Positions 16,664-25,037 of a DNA stretch of 64,000 nucleotides are shown in pieces. Made by a program: the position numbers and the translations under genes. The stretch's first letter is position 1, and each line of letters opens with the position of its first letter. The notes below the pieces were generated by a model that searched no databases, was not told where the DNA came from, and worked only from the letters and a program-made list of their open reading frames with translations. The stretch is from Desulfurococcales archaeon (GTDB lineage: Archaea; Thermoproteota; Thermoprotei_A; Sulfolobales; Desulfurococcaceae), in the NCBI GenBank assembly GCA_027022365.1, contig JALVYU010000026.1:1-64000 (forward strand), read 5' to 3'.

Positions 16664-17284
16664 CTATGTAGCGAAACTTGTTAGGTAATGGTAGAGCATC
16701 CAAGATAATGTAGTAGTTGTTATAGCCGATATAAAACCAAGCGTTAATTGCATCAAATTATGTCTTCCCAGCACGTATCTGGAGTACATGATTATAAATG
16801 CTATGATGAACAGCACTATGGCGTCAATGTTTAGCCCCAGATAGTAGAGTGTTAATGCCGGGCCCACTGTACCAATTGTGTGTAGGCTTACCTTGGTCCA
16901 GAAGTTCAGCATGATCGCAACGACTCCATTCATTAGATATGCGAGACTGAGGAAGAAGGGATAATCCGGATAGTGTATCGAGAAGAATAATGTTGAAAAG
17001 AAATAGTTAAGGATCACGAGCAAGAAAGGCTTGAACCTCTGATTTTTCTCGGGATAATCCCACTCAATTCCATGACGTAACGCCCATGCAGTCGGAATGA
17101 TTAATGGAAAGATAGCCAGAGATAACACCATAACGATGAGCGTTAAATAATCTCCGCCGAGGTAAAGCCATGTTCTTATGGCGACATATAGGCCTACAAA
17201 GGGGGCCGAGAAGATCAGTGACAGATCTGTAGCAATATTCTTACTCATATCAGAGACCCGTGCCATCTCACACTTCTTGAACAC
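16664..17284 (-). CDS. PAP2-like membrane protein, catalytic Asp replaced
   Basis: 206 residues with about six hydrophobic segments. The C-terminal part resembles the PAP2 (lipid phosphatase) core: 'VSLHTIGTVGP' in place of PSGHT, and 'SRYVLGRHNLMQLTLG' matching S-R-x5-H-x3-, but the expected Asp is Gln. So lipid phosphatase activity is doubtful. Start is a GTG at 17284; an ATG at 17266 is an alternative. Sits between priL (11 nt gap) and nmd3 (11 nt gap), clearly one transcription unit. Confidence 0.75.
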   Translation of the reverse strand: MFKKCEMARVSDMSKNIATDLSLIFSAPFVGLYVAIRTWLYLGGDYLTLIVMVLSLAIFPLIIPTAWALRHGIEWDYPEKNQRFKPFLLVILNYFFSTLFFSIHYPDYPFFLSLAYLMNGVVAIMLNFWTKVSLHTIGTVGPALTLYYLGLNIDAIVLFIIAFIIMYSRYVLGRHNLMQLTLGFISAITTTTLSWMLYHYLTSFAT

Positions 17285-17295
17285 TTAGAACATAG

Positions 17296-18408
17296 TCATT
17301 TTTGTTCTTTACCGCCACCAGTACCTTTACGATACTTGTTCCTCAATATATTTCTCCTGTAAACGGCCAGAGGGTTCTTCGCACCACAATCACCCGCTAT
17401 CGGGCATAACCCTAGACTCTTCATAGTTTGGCAGCTGTAAGGCATATACTGTTTCCTGCTGCCCCGGAGTCCAGCAATATGCTCTATCTGGTATCGAGCT
17501 ATCTTCTCATTAAAGTCCGGCACATTTCTGAATAGCTCCAGTATTTCCTCGACATCCATGCCTATTCTTGCTAGAAAAGCCGTGATAGTAAAACGAGCTT
17601 GGTGTGATAGGTTCTCTCCTGCGCGGAGAGCCTCAATGATCTTAGACATGCACGGTGGAAACGCGTCGAAATCTATTATGTCTGTATCATGCACGCCTTG
17701 CTGCGCATGCCGCACTGCACGAACCCGGTGCCAATTTGCTTTATCAAGTATTTCCCGGGCTTTCTCTATTATGTGACCCATTTCTTCAGATCGTACCTGT
17801 AGTTCGTTAATCTGATTAATTATGTACATAGCTATAGCTTCTTCCAATATTCTTGGGAAAACCTCCTTGTCTAGATATACATACCCCCTATGGACTATTT
17901 GGTTTACGATCCTATACTTGGGTTCACCTGTCAGTCTAGCCGAGAATTTAAGATAGTCTTTAAAGTACATTGCAAAAGGCTTTGCGATAAAAGCAGGTGT
18001 TCCCCGTATCATTTTCACAGGTATTCTCGGCGGATTTTTTGCATGTAGTATATTTATACCTATTCTTTTGGCAATAGCTATCAATGTAGGGATATTTTCA
18101 TGTCTTAGTCTTTCATAAGCGTGTTTCGAGTACGCTATAGCTATACGGTTTATTAGTCGTCGATCTCCGAGGGTTTTGGCTATAGCTAGAACAATATAAT
18201 AGGCCGCGATCTCTTCTTCAGCGGTTAGTTGCCCCCGTCCGACATCTTTTCCCTTAACTATTCTTTCAAGTATTCCTAATGCTCTCCTACCTACGATCCC
18301 ATTAGGATCGGCGAGAGTGGCAAGTGTTGCTCCGGGCCATCGATACTCTATGATAGAATCAACATCGGCGATGAATGGGTAATAGGCATAATCAATTATT
18401 ACCGCCAT
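17296..18408 (-). CDS. priL: DNA primase large subunit
   Basis: Regulatory Fe-S subunit of the archaeal/eukaryotic primase, which with PriS makes RNA/DNA primers. 370 residues. Seen: C-terminal iron-sulfur domain with Cys253 ('FPPCM'), Cys326 ('YSCQTM'), Cys335 ('GLCP') and Cys341 ('GDCG'), plus 'NLSHQARFTITAFL', 'PDFNEKIARYQIEHIAG' and 'NPLAVYRRN'. All four cluster ligands are present. priS is not in this window. First gene of the minus-strand operon with PAP2-like, nmd3 and lrp; a TATA-like GCTTAAAATACT lies at 18431-18442, close to the start, so the leader must be very short. Confidence 0.95.
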   Translation of the reverse strand: MAVIIDYAYYPFIADVDSIIEYRWPGATLATLADPNGIVGRRALGILERIVKGKDVGRGQLTAEEEIAAYYIVLAIAKTLGDRRLINRIAIAYSKHAYERLRHENIPTLIAIAKRIGINILHAKNPPRIPVKMIRGTPAFIAKPFAMYFKDYLKFSARLTGEPKYRIVNQIVHRGYVYLDKEVFPRILEEAIAMYIINQINELQVRSEEMGHIIEKAREILDKANWHRVRAVRHAQQGVHDTDIIDFDAFPPCMSKIIEALRAGENLSHQARFTITAFLARIGMDVEEILELFRNVPDFNEKIARYQIEHIAGLRGSRKQYMPYSCQTMKSLGLCPIAGDCGAKNPLAVYRRNILRNKYRKGTGGGKEQK

Positions 18409-18430
18409 TAGGGATTACCCTTGAGAACTC

Positions 18431-18442
18431 AGTATTTTAAGC
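18431..18442 (-). promoter_or_regulatory. TATA-like box for priL
   Basis: GCTTAAAATACT on the minus strand, about 23-34 nt before the priL ATG. It directly follows the second RNA-like segment at 18443-18505. Confidence 0.5.
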
Positions 18443-18505
18443 TCAGTGGGGACGGATACCGCTCATCGCGTACGCTCGCCCGATGGCGTACACATCACTG
18501 CGACT
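18443..18505 (-). ncRNA. weaker second C/D-box-like segment
   Basis: On the minus strand GUGAUGU (18492-18498) resembles box C, CGAUGAG (18462-18468) a degenerate C', and CUGA (18443-18446) box D, with a 15-nt possible guide at 18447-18461. No D' box is visible, the terminal stem is only about 2 bp, and an inner hairpin GTACGC/GCGTAC is present. It may instead be part of one larger fold closed by TGGGGAC 18447-18453 and GTCCCCA 18606-18612. Confidence 0.3.
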
Positions 18506-18550
18506 AAACAATATTCTTTGATCACCAGATAAAGATTTGCAGATGTGATC

Positions 18551-18627
18551 GGCGATCAGCGCTTTGGCCCCACATCACCTTTCAGGATACCTCCCGGTTT
18601 GGGAGGTCCCCATTCATCATTTCCGCC
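18551..18627 (-). ncRNA. C/D box sRNA candidate with hairpin insert
   Basis: Read on the minus strand: terminal stem GGCG (18627-18624) with CGCC (18554-18551); box C AUGAUGA (18620-18614); a 28-nt segment holding hairpin ACCUCCC/GGGAGGU; box D' CUGA (18585-18582); spacer AAG; box C' GUGAUGU (18578-18572); a 12-nt guide (18571-18560); box D CUGA (18559-18556). The 12-nt D guide and K-turn-like stem fit archaeal C/D guides for rRNA 2'-O-methylation; the 28-nt first guide region is longer than usual. I could not name a target. It sits in a GC-rich 250-nt gap between priL and an unknown gene. Confidence 0.55.
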
Positions 18628-18659
18628 AGCTCATAATAAACTGATTCTAGGCCCTTAAA

Positions 18660-19184
18660 TTATTCTTTTATGTCGAAAACTATCTCCTCTCTCCCACCTA
18701 CGAGCGTTCCGGGTTTTACACGGAACCAGAGCCCTCTGCCGTTCGGGAGGATCTCGTATGGAACGCCGACCTCGGCCTTCACTACCCTAGCGTTTACAGG
18801 GAGAAACCAGTAGACAATGTATTCATACTCGGCTCTTTCCTCCTCGTAGATGTTAACATAACTATTTATTCCTTTACGTAATCTGCCGACGAACTCTATG
18901 TTGAAAACTATATAGGCGTATCTTCCCTTCTCCTTCACCCCAATATTAACGTCCACTACGCGTGGGTAAACTCTCTCATCATTGATATAGACCTCTTCCT
19001 GGTCCAGATAATACTGCATGTTTTCTCCTAGCATTTTCAGCTCTCTCGACAAGGCTACTGGTCTTCGTAGCAGACCGGCATAATATTTATCGGGGTCATA
19101 GTACTCAAAGATAACCTCTTGATCTACAAGACCAGTTTCATGCATGAAGAATAATCCATAAGCATAGATCGGTCGAGGCTCCAT
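18660..19184 (-). CDS. hypothetical protein, beta-rich
   Basis: 174 residues, no family recognised. Mainly beta-strand prediction with many Tyr, Glu and Val; 'MEPRPIYAYGLFFMHETGL' at the start, no signal peptide, no transmembrane segment, no cysteine motif. Ends 'GTLVGGREEIVFDIKE'. Lies 39 nt behind the membrane-anchored HTH gene on the same strand and is probably cotranscribed with it; that link is the only functional hint. Confidence 0.7.
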   Translation of the reverse strand: MEPRPIYAYGLFFMHETGLVDQEVIFEYYDPDKYYAGLLRRPVALSRELKMLGENMQYYLDQEEVYINDERVYPRVVDVNIGVKEKGRYAYIVFNIEFVGRLRKGINSYVNIYEEERAEYEYIVYWFLPVNARVVKAEVGVPYEILPNGRGLWFRVKPGTLVGGREEIVFDIKE

Positions 19185-19223
19185 AAGATCACCGCAAGAT
19201 TTTTACTTTAAAGCATTATCTCT

Positions 19224-20276
19224 CTACTGTTGTTTCTCCTCGTATTCCCTCTTTAGTTGTTCATAGATTTCACGTCCCTTATCGGTAAGCTTTATTATAT
19301 TATATTTACCAGCTCTAATTATCTCAACTATGCCCTCCTCCATTAATCTCTTGACCCTCCGGGATATCGTTGACTTCGGACGACCTGTAAGTGTGACTAA
19401 TCTGCTCTGCTTGATCCCTTTTTCTCCAGCGTCGCCGACGAGGAGAATTATGTGTTTCACCGTGTCATCGCTCAGTATATCGCCAGACGGCATGGTCTCT
19501 ATTTCTATTTTTCCTCCCCCTCTCCTCACATACAGAGCAACCACAGCTATTCCAAGAGCGGTAATCAATAAGCCTATAATTATACTCCACGGATTCATTC
19601 CGCCGGCACCCTGTTGTGCAACATTATTTCCATACGTAGTGCTTGTTTTTCCTGGAGAAACGACTGTGAGGCCAGGAGAAGAAGTGGTCTGTGTCGGGTA
19701 GACTATTTGCTGCGATACAAGTGTCACAACATACATCATCGGCTGATCAAGTTTTATGATTACACAATTAGTACCATTCTCAACCGATTCAGGGTTAGGA
19801 GCAACAAAGACTCTGTATTTTCCAAAAATCGTTACTGTCCCCGATAAAGAAGGTGCTGTGAAGTTCTCGAGATCTATTGTGACTGCGTAAACACCTATTG
19901 AGACTTCGTCACTTATACCTGAAACAACATACTCGATTGTAATATATGAGGTATTATAAGCCAAGACATCGAGTACTGAGTGTTTTTGGTCAAAGGTATA
20001 GGGTAATTCCTCATTGGCGCTACTCTTAACACTAACGATTGTTATGTTTTTACCCGGGATAAGAGGAGTTGTAATATTCGCCATTAATGGCCCCGTTAAT
20101 GGAGGATTCAATGTTATTGTCTCGACGACATAGGAGACATCGGTGACCGGATCTATGTTCATGGTAAAACTTATACGTGAAATATTAGTTGAAGCCGCAA
20201 AACATAGTGACGCCATCGATAAAGAGATAACCACCAATGATAACGCTATGATTGCTCGGCTTTGCATCTTCATCAC
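19224..20276 (-). CDS. membrane-anchored winged-HTH regulator with extracellular sensor domain
   Basis: 350 residues. Layout: signal/anchor peptide (about 5-28), a beta-rich exported domain (about 30-225) with several N-x-S/T sites, one transmembrane helix (about 231-253, 'WSIIIGLLITALGIAVVALY'), then a cytoplasmic winged HTH (about 265-345: 'GIKQSRLVTLTGRPKSTISR', 'RRVKRLMEEGIVEIIRAG'). This is a one-component transmembrane regulator: an outside signal would act directly on DNA binding. Preceded by a TATA-like box at 20321-20331. The secreted helical protein upstream (20418-21659) and the unknown protein downstream share its strand. Confidence 0.85.
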   Translation of the reverse strand: MMKMQSRAIIALSLVVISLSMASLCFAASTNISRISFTMNIDPVTDVSYVVETITLNPPLTGPLMANITTPLIPGKNITIVSVKSSANEELPYTFDQKHSVLDVLAYNTSYITIEYVVSGISDEVSIGVYAVTIDLENFTAPSLSGTVTIFGKYRVFVAPNPESVENGTNCVIIKLDQPMMYVVTLVSQQIVYPTQTTSSPGLTVVSPGKTSTTYGNNVAQQGAGGMNPWSIIIGLLITALGIAVVALYVRRGGGKIEIETMPSGDILSDDTVKHIILLVGDAGEKGIKQSRLVTLTGRPKSTISRRVKRLMEEGIVEIIRAGKYNIIKLTDKGREIYEQLKREYEEKQQ

Positions 20277-20320
20277 TGGTTTTTACTCGTCCTACATAAA
20301 GTTTTGATCCTTTATGTGCA

Positions 20321-20331
20321 TATTTAAGTAT
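20321..20331 (-). promoter_or_regulatory. TATA-like box for the membrane-anchored regulator
   Basis: ATACTTAAATA on the minus strand, about 45-55 nt before the ATG, within an AT-rich 141-nt gap. Confidence 0.45.
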
Positions 20332-20417
20332 AATTGATTAAAATTAAATTAAAGTAACTCTGTTTATAGTTTATAGAAACTGTATTGGTATAAAATAATG
20401 ATTAATTTTTCTGGATG

Positions 20418-21659
20418 TCATCTTCTAGGATGATGGTGATGCATTAATATATGCATGACTATTGTTGTTTTGAATAGATGCATTAGATCTATATGAGCGC
20501 CAGTAGTCTTGTTTATCTCACGGCTTAGCGTCGTAAGTACGATGTCGAGCAATTTAGTGCCTGTGGCGCCTGTCTTGTTGTACAATATATTTGTTATATT
20601 TCTAACATATTCATGTAACTTGATAGGATTCATTAGGTTCTTCTGTTCTCTCCACTTCATTACTGCTCTTGCTGTATCGGGATATCCACTGGCCATGATG
20701 AGCACTCCTGTAGCTATCTTAGCTATAGTGTTTATTGATGCATGGTTTATTTTCTCAGCCACTATCCTTGCTTCTCTGTGGATCGCAATCCTGATCTCAG
20801 CTATTCTTCTTTCCCTTATCATTGCCATAATACGTTCCCTTATTATCGAGGGTAGACGATCAATAACCTTTTTGATAATCATTGAGTTAATCTCGGCTCT
20901 GCGTATTAATGTAAATAGATCTACAGGATGCTTGAAGCCCATTTTTTCCGCAACAGAAGACACTATGATCAATCCATATATTTTGACGTAAGTGTTATAG
21001 GCTTTTATCGACTCAGTAAGCGCTGCTTTGACAAATCCGTTCTTGAGCAGCTTTAGAGCAATATCCGCTTCTCCTTCAGCTATTATAGTGCTAATCTTCA
21101 TTTCGGGTGGTAGGACAATACTGAAGTTTTCCGCGATTCTCGCGGCATTGGCTACTAGTTTTCTCATCTCACCTATTAATCGTAGGACTGCTATGACTGT
21201 CTGGTTAGTCACAGTCTTGTTTTCTCCCAAGTTATCATTGATCGTTTTCTGTAGTACAATGTATGCTGTAGCGGGCGCTAATCCATAGATTAGAGCAGCC
21301 CTTATAGCGAGGTGCTTAGCAACCGTTTGGTTTGTTGATGATACTTGTTTGGCCTGTTGGAGCAGCGCATCTCCTCTTTTTATGATCACTTTGGCTAGTG
21401 TGATATTGTACGATAATGCCCATCTAAGTATGGGTATGCTCTCGTTTTTGACGAGATAAGCTATCTGTATTGCTTTACTATACGTTACGTTCTCTGAGAG
21501 CAACTTATCTATGTTATTGTGAGGAATTACATTGGGTTGAGTGTTCAATTCGTTAGAGGCCATTGTCAGGGGTGCTACGGCCGCTGTTGTAAATGACAAT
21601 GCTATTATTGCTATGATCAGTAATCCTATAGGTTTTACCATGCCTTTCATACCGACCAC
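20418..21659 (-). CDS. secreted all-helical protein with His-rich C-terminus
   Basis: 413 residues, unknown function. Hydrophobic signal segment at about 7-33, then a long, almost entirely helical Ala/Ile/Lys-rich chain with many N-x-S/T sites typical of exported archaeal proteins. The final residues are 'MHILMHHHHPRR', a plausible metal-binding tail. No transmembrane helix after the signal. It precedes the membrane-anchored HTH regulator on the same strand with 141 nt and a TATA-like box between, so they are separate transcripts. Confidence 0.75.
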   Translation of the reverse strand: MVGMKGMVKPIGLLIIAIIALSFTTAAVAPLTMASNELNTQPNVIPHNNIDKLLSENVTYSKAIQIAYLVKNESIPILRWALSYNITLAKVIIKRGDALLQQAKQVSSTNQTVAKHLAIRAALIYGLAPATAYIVLQKTINDNLGENKTVTNQTVIAVLRLIGEMRKLVANAARIAENFSIVLPPEMKISTIIAEGEADIALKLLKNGFVKAALTESIKAYNTYVKIYGLIIVSSVAEKMGFKHPVDLFTLIRRAEINSMIIKKVIDRLPSIIRERIMAMIRERRIAEIRIAIHREARIVAEKINHASINTIAKIATGVLIMASGYPDTARAVMKWREQKNLMNPIKLHEYVRNITNILYNKTGATGTKLLDIVLTTLSREINKTTGAHIDLMHLFKTTIVMHILMHHHHPRR

Positions 21660-21741
21660 CAGTGGGCTTCTTTAAGTACCTGTTTATAAAAGGGATATGA
21701 TGGGACAATACATGGGTTGGTCTTTGTAACCTTGTGGAACG

Positions 21742-22389
21742 GTGGAACCATTGAATAATCTATCATATAGTTGGAGATATGACTGGCTTATTAGTTGTCC
21801 ACATGTAGTGTTTATGAGTACGGGACAATGGCACGGCCGTAGACTCTATGTAGGCATTCCTTTAATGAATTCTAGAACAAACATATTTGGGGTAAAAGGT
21901 AAAACTGTAGTCAAAGTAACTCCGTCAGTACATAGAGATCGTAAAATACTTTGTGAAAACCACTGTATGGAGATACTGAACAATTCTACTGGAATAATTG
22001 TTTCTCTCGAATCCCTCAAGATGAGTGAGGATCCAGTTATTAGAACGGCTTATTATGGCGGATATAATGTTTTCATAGATGGGGGCGAAAAAGAGATTGT
22101 GATATCAGAAATCGTGGCCGATAACATATATGTCTACCTAGATAGAGGACCAATTAGCTCATGCAAAATCATTAGCCCCGAGCTCGGCAATCTCGTTGTA
22201 CTAGCCATATCTCTGAGAAAAGGCGATCTCAGAAAGTATTGGGGAGCACCACTTGTTGGCTTAAGAGACGATATAACGGGCGAATTACTCGTTTTCAGCG
22301 AAAACATTATAGCTGGGAAGAGATTGTTTAAGGTCGACAATATCGGTATTAGACACGTAGTTAAATCAAATTTCGTTGGATGCAAGTAA
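21742..22389 (+). CDS. hypothetical protein
   Basis: 215 residues, beta-rich, not recognised. Contains five cysteines without a clear motif, 'GQWHGRRLYVGIPLMN' and 'KYWGAPLVGLRDDITGEL'. No signal peptide. Start ATG 21742. It ends 133 nt before the NAD(P)H-hydrate enzyme on the same strand. The 'GIP..NSRTNIF' segment has some flavin-reductase-like feel but I would not assign it. Confidence 0.6.
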   Translation: MEPLNNLSYSWRYDWLISCPHVVFMSTGQWHGRRLYVGIPLMNSRTNIFGVKGKTVVKVTPSVHRDRKILCENHCMEILNNSTGIIVSLESLKMSEDPVIRTAYYGGYNVFIDGGEKEIVISEIVADNIYVYLDRGPISSCKIISPELGNLVVLAISLRKGDLRKYWGAPLVGLRDDITGELLVFSENIIAGKRLFKVDNIGIRHVVKSNFVGCK

Positions 22390-22522
22390 TAGACATTTCT
22401 CAACGCCGATGATGATTCTCACAGCCATAATGGATAAGATGACAGAGGAGGTTTCGGCTGAGGACAAGATATACTATTTCTTTTCCATACAGAACATATA
22501 TAGTATAATCAAGGGTGATTAT

Positions 22523-24034
22523 ATGGCAATAACAGTCAAGGATATGAGGATAATTGAGCTTAATACTGTTTCCCTAGGCATACCACTAATAAGGCTCATG
22601 GAGGCAGCGGGTAAAAGTGTTGCCGAGGCCATAATCTCTAGGCTGAAGCCAGGAGAGGCCGGAAGAATAGTGGTTCTCGTGGGAAGGGGTGGAAACGGTG
22701 GCGACGGAATTGTCGCTGCAAGGTACCTGGATTCTTTCGGCTATAATGTTGAAATACTTCCCGCATATAGGGAAGAGCTCATAAATCATCCTGACACCCT
22801 TGAAAACTACTCCATAGTAAAGAGACTTACCACTATCAAGATCCATAGACCAGGTAGGCTCGACGTATTAGATGGTGCTGGCGTAATTATTGATGGTCTT
22901 CTCGGCACGGGTGTAAAGGGCGAGCTACGAGATCCTATAAAATCTATTGTTGAGAAAGCAAACAAGGTAAACGCAAAATTAAAGGTAGCAATTGATACAC
23001 CTACGGGTCTGAACCCAGATACAGGAGATATTCATGGAATAGCCTTTAAAGCAGATATAACAGTCACTTTCCACGATCTAAAGCCTGGCCTTCTAAAACG
23101 CAAAGATATAGCTGGAGAGATCATAGTGGCGGACATAGGGGTTCCTCGAGACGCTACAATCTATGTAGGTCCAGGAGACATAGTCTACAATGTTCCGGAT
23201 AGACCTAAGGATGCCCATAAGGGCAGCAGTGGCAGAATACTCGTTATAGGGGGAAGCAACAAATATACCGGAGCACCGGCACTTGCTGGTCTCGCTGCTC
23301 TGGCGGCAGGATCTGATCTAGCATTCATTGCATGCCCAGAATCCATCAGGGACATCATCGCGGGATATAGCCCCGAACTAATAACAATTCCTTATCCAGG
23401 AAAATACCTCAGCATAGAATCCCTCGACCATATTCTGAAGACCATAGAGGAGTATAGGCCCCATGTAATTATTGTCGGACCTGGCCTTGGGCGTCGCCCT
23501 GAAACGCTAGAGGCTGTTAGGAGATTGCTCGACAAACTAGTAGAAGAGAACAAGAGAATCGTTATAGACGCTGACGCCCTAAAAGCCATAGATTATGATC
23601 GAATGAAATTTAAAGGAAAAGCTGTCTTAACGCCTCATCGCGGCGAGTTCAAGTCAATTACAGGAAAAACGGTTGAACAGGGCCAAGAGGGAGCAGAGAC
23701 TGTGGCCGAAGCCGCACGTCGGCTCGAAGCCACTATTCTATTGAAAGCGCCGATCGATATTATAAGTGATGGAGAACGGCTAAAATACAATAGAACAGGC
23801 AACCCGTACATGGCAATTGGTGGAACAGGCGATGTGCTGACTGGAATAGTCGCAAGCATGTACGCGTTAATAGGAGATCCCTTTGTATCAGCATCTATTG
23901 CTGCATACATTAACGGCTTGGCGGGAGACTATTTGCTAAAGAATGGCGAGAAGGTCTCGCCCACTAATATAATCAAAGTTATAGACAAGGTTATTAAAGA
24001 TCCCCTTAATATCCATATTAATACTTATACCTAA
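22523..24034 (+). CDS. nnr: bifunctional NAD(P)H-hydrate epimerase/dehydratase
   Basis: Repairs heat- or enzyme-hydrated NAD(P)H: the YjeF_N domain (about 1-210) epimerises R/S-hydrates and the ribokinase-like C-domain (about 220-500) dehydrates S-NAD(P)HX using ADP. Seen: 'GRGGNGGDGIVAARYL', 'DGLLGTGVKGELR', 'AIDTPTGLNPDTG', then 'HKGSSGRILVIGGSNKYTGA', 'VGPGLG', 'DADALKAI', 'LTPHRGEF' and 'GGTGDVLTGI'. I place the start at ATG 22523, which gives the normal N-terminus ('MAITVKDMRIIE') and has GGGTGAT upstream. Length 503, as expected. Confidence 0.95.
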   Translation: MAITVKDMRIIELNTVSLGIPLIRLMEAAGKSVAEAIISRLKPGEAGRIVVLVGRGGNGGDGIVAARYLDSFGYNVEILPAYREELINHPDTLENYSIVKRLTTIKIHRPGRLDVLDGAGVIIDGLLGTGVKGELRDPIKSIVEKANKVNAKLKVAIDTPTGLNPDTGDIHGIAFKADITVTFHDLKPGLLKRKDIAGEIIVADIGVPRDATIYVGPGDIVYNVPDRPKDAHKGSSGRILVIGGSNKYTGAPALAGLAALAAGSDLAFIACPESIRDIIAGYSPELITIPYPGKYLSIESLDHILKTIEEYRPHVIIVGPGLGRRPETLEAVRRLLDKLVEENKRIVIDADALKAIDYDRMKFKGKAVLTPHRGEFKSITGKTVEQGQEGAETVAEAARRLEATILLKAPIDIISDGERLKYNRTGNPYMAIGGTGDVLTGIVASMYALIGDPFVSASIAAYINGLAGDYLLKNGEKVSPTNIIKVIDKVIKDPLNIHINTYT

Positions 24035-24103
24035 ATAGGGTGGTAGGTAAGCTAATTAAACTAATAAAGCCTTAAAGTGAGATAGTTGCTCAAGTGATAC
24101 GCT

Positions 24104-24229
24104 ATGAAGGAAAAGGATGAAAAGAAGTACTCTCTCGAAGACGAAGAAGAGCTAGACGTGGAGTTTCTCATAGACGAGTATTATTCTAGCTGTAGAATGT
24201 GCCCCTTTAGGGGCTTCTGCGGAACATAA
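24104..24229 (+). CDS. 41-residue cysteine-containing small protein
   Basis: Small ORF: ATG at 24104, TAA at 24227-24229. The first 27 residues are very acidic and basic ('KEKDEKKYSLEDEEELD'); the end reads 'SCRMCPFRGFCGT', i.e. C-x2-C-x5-C. Three clustered cysteines suggest a metal or Fe-S ligand set, perhaps completed by a partner. It lies 33 nt before the cysteine-cluster protein at 24263 on the same strand and has a GTGATACGCT segment 5 nt upstream as a weak Shine-Dalgarno. Real coding status rests on this context and composition. Confidence 0.6.
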   Translation: MKEKDEKKYSLEDEEELDVEFLIDEYYSSCRMCPFRGFCGT

Positions 24230-24262
24230 TCCAACAAAATCTTCGTTGTGCGGTGAAAAGGT

Positions 24263-24841
24263 TTGTCGTCAAGATACCTGGTTGTGAGAAAAGGCGAAAA
24301 AGTGAGAGTAAAGTGCCAGAGGAGCGGCAGATGCTGTACCTCCGGCCCTAATGTAGGATTGACAGCATTCGATGTATGCCGTATTGCCAAGTATCTTGGA
24401 GTAGATTGGAAGGAGCTTAGAGGAAAATACATAATCGCTATAGTGGCTGACGTGTTCGCTATACCTGCTCTCAGAGGCGTTGGGACGGGAAGGTGCGCAT
24501 TCCTCAAGTACGAGGATAGAGTACCGGTATGCAGTATTTATCCCGTTAGACCGTTGAGGTGCCGTTTATATCCGTTCTTGCCTGCTTCTCCAAGTGTTAG
24601 AGATAAGGTTTACGTGGACACTTTCTGTCCGGGAGTTGGAAAGGGCGAGGAAATTGAGCCTCCATGGAAGCTCCTAGATATCTACTATGATGAACAACGT
24701 AAACACTACGAGAGACTATTCGAGCTGGTGTTCAGGGAAGGGTATGAGCCTCTCGAGGCACTAGAAAAACTTATCGATGAAGTATGTGAACAATATAGTA
24801 CATCAAGTAATAAAATCGTCGATAAAGACTTAAACAAATAG
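24263..24841 (+). CDS. YkgJ family cysteine cluster protein
   Basis: 192 residues of the YkgJ/CxxxxCC family, thought to bind zinc or an Fe-S cluster; function unknown. Seen: 'CQRSGRCCTSGPNVGLT', 'GTGRCAFLKYEDRVPVCSIY', 'RPLRCRLYPFLP' and 'DTFCPGVGKG', the complete family pattern. Start is TTG 24263-24265 with GGTGAAAAGG upstream. C-terminal 60 residues are helical. Probably cotranscribed with the 41-residue cysteine protein just upstream. Confidence 0.85.
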   Translation: MSSRYLVVRKGEKVRVKCQRSGRCCTSGPNVGLTAFDVCRIAKYLGVDWKELRGKYIIAIVADVFAIPALRGVGTGRCAFLKYEDRVPVCSIYPVRPLRCRLYPFLPASPSVRDKVYVDTFCPGVGKGEEIEPPWKLLDIYYDEQRKHYERLFELVFREGYEPLEALEKLIDEVCEQYSTSSNKIVDKDLNK

Positions 24842-25037
24842 CAGTTCAAAAAAACTTGACAAGACGCATCGCATAGCCTAATCTTTTTCCGTACCGGGCA
24901 AAACATTCATATTATCTCCAGATATAGGTAAAAGTGTCAAAGCGCCCCTTCTACTGGCAACTCCGAATTCACTTGTAAAAATAGATGGGCTTCTTGAGTA
25001 CTGGAGTTCTCGAGTCAAGGGATCAAACGATCTATCT

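Noticed and set aside
20418-20470. Repeated GATGATGGTGATGC looking like box C motifs
   Set aside because: These are the His codons (HHHH) at the end of the secreted protein gene on the minus strand.
22134-22403. Reading frame on the minus strand opposite the 215-residue unknown protein
   Set aside because: Shadow of the plus-strand gene, with biased composition and no ribosome-binding site.
24842-25037. 196-nt gap between convergent ykgJ and btpA as a possible RNA
   Set aside because: No GC enrichment, no convincing stems and no box motifs.
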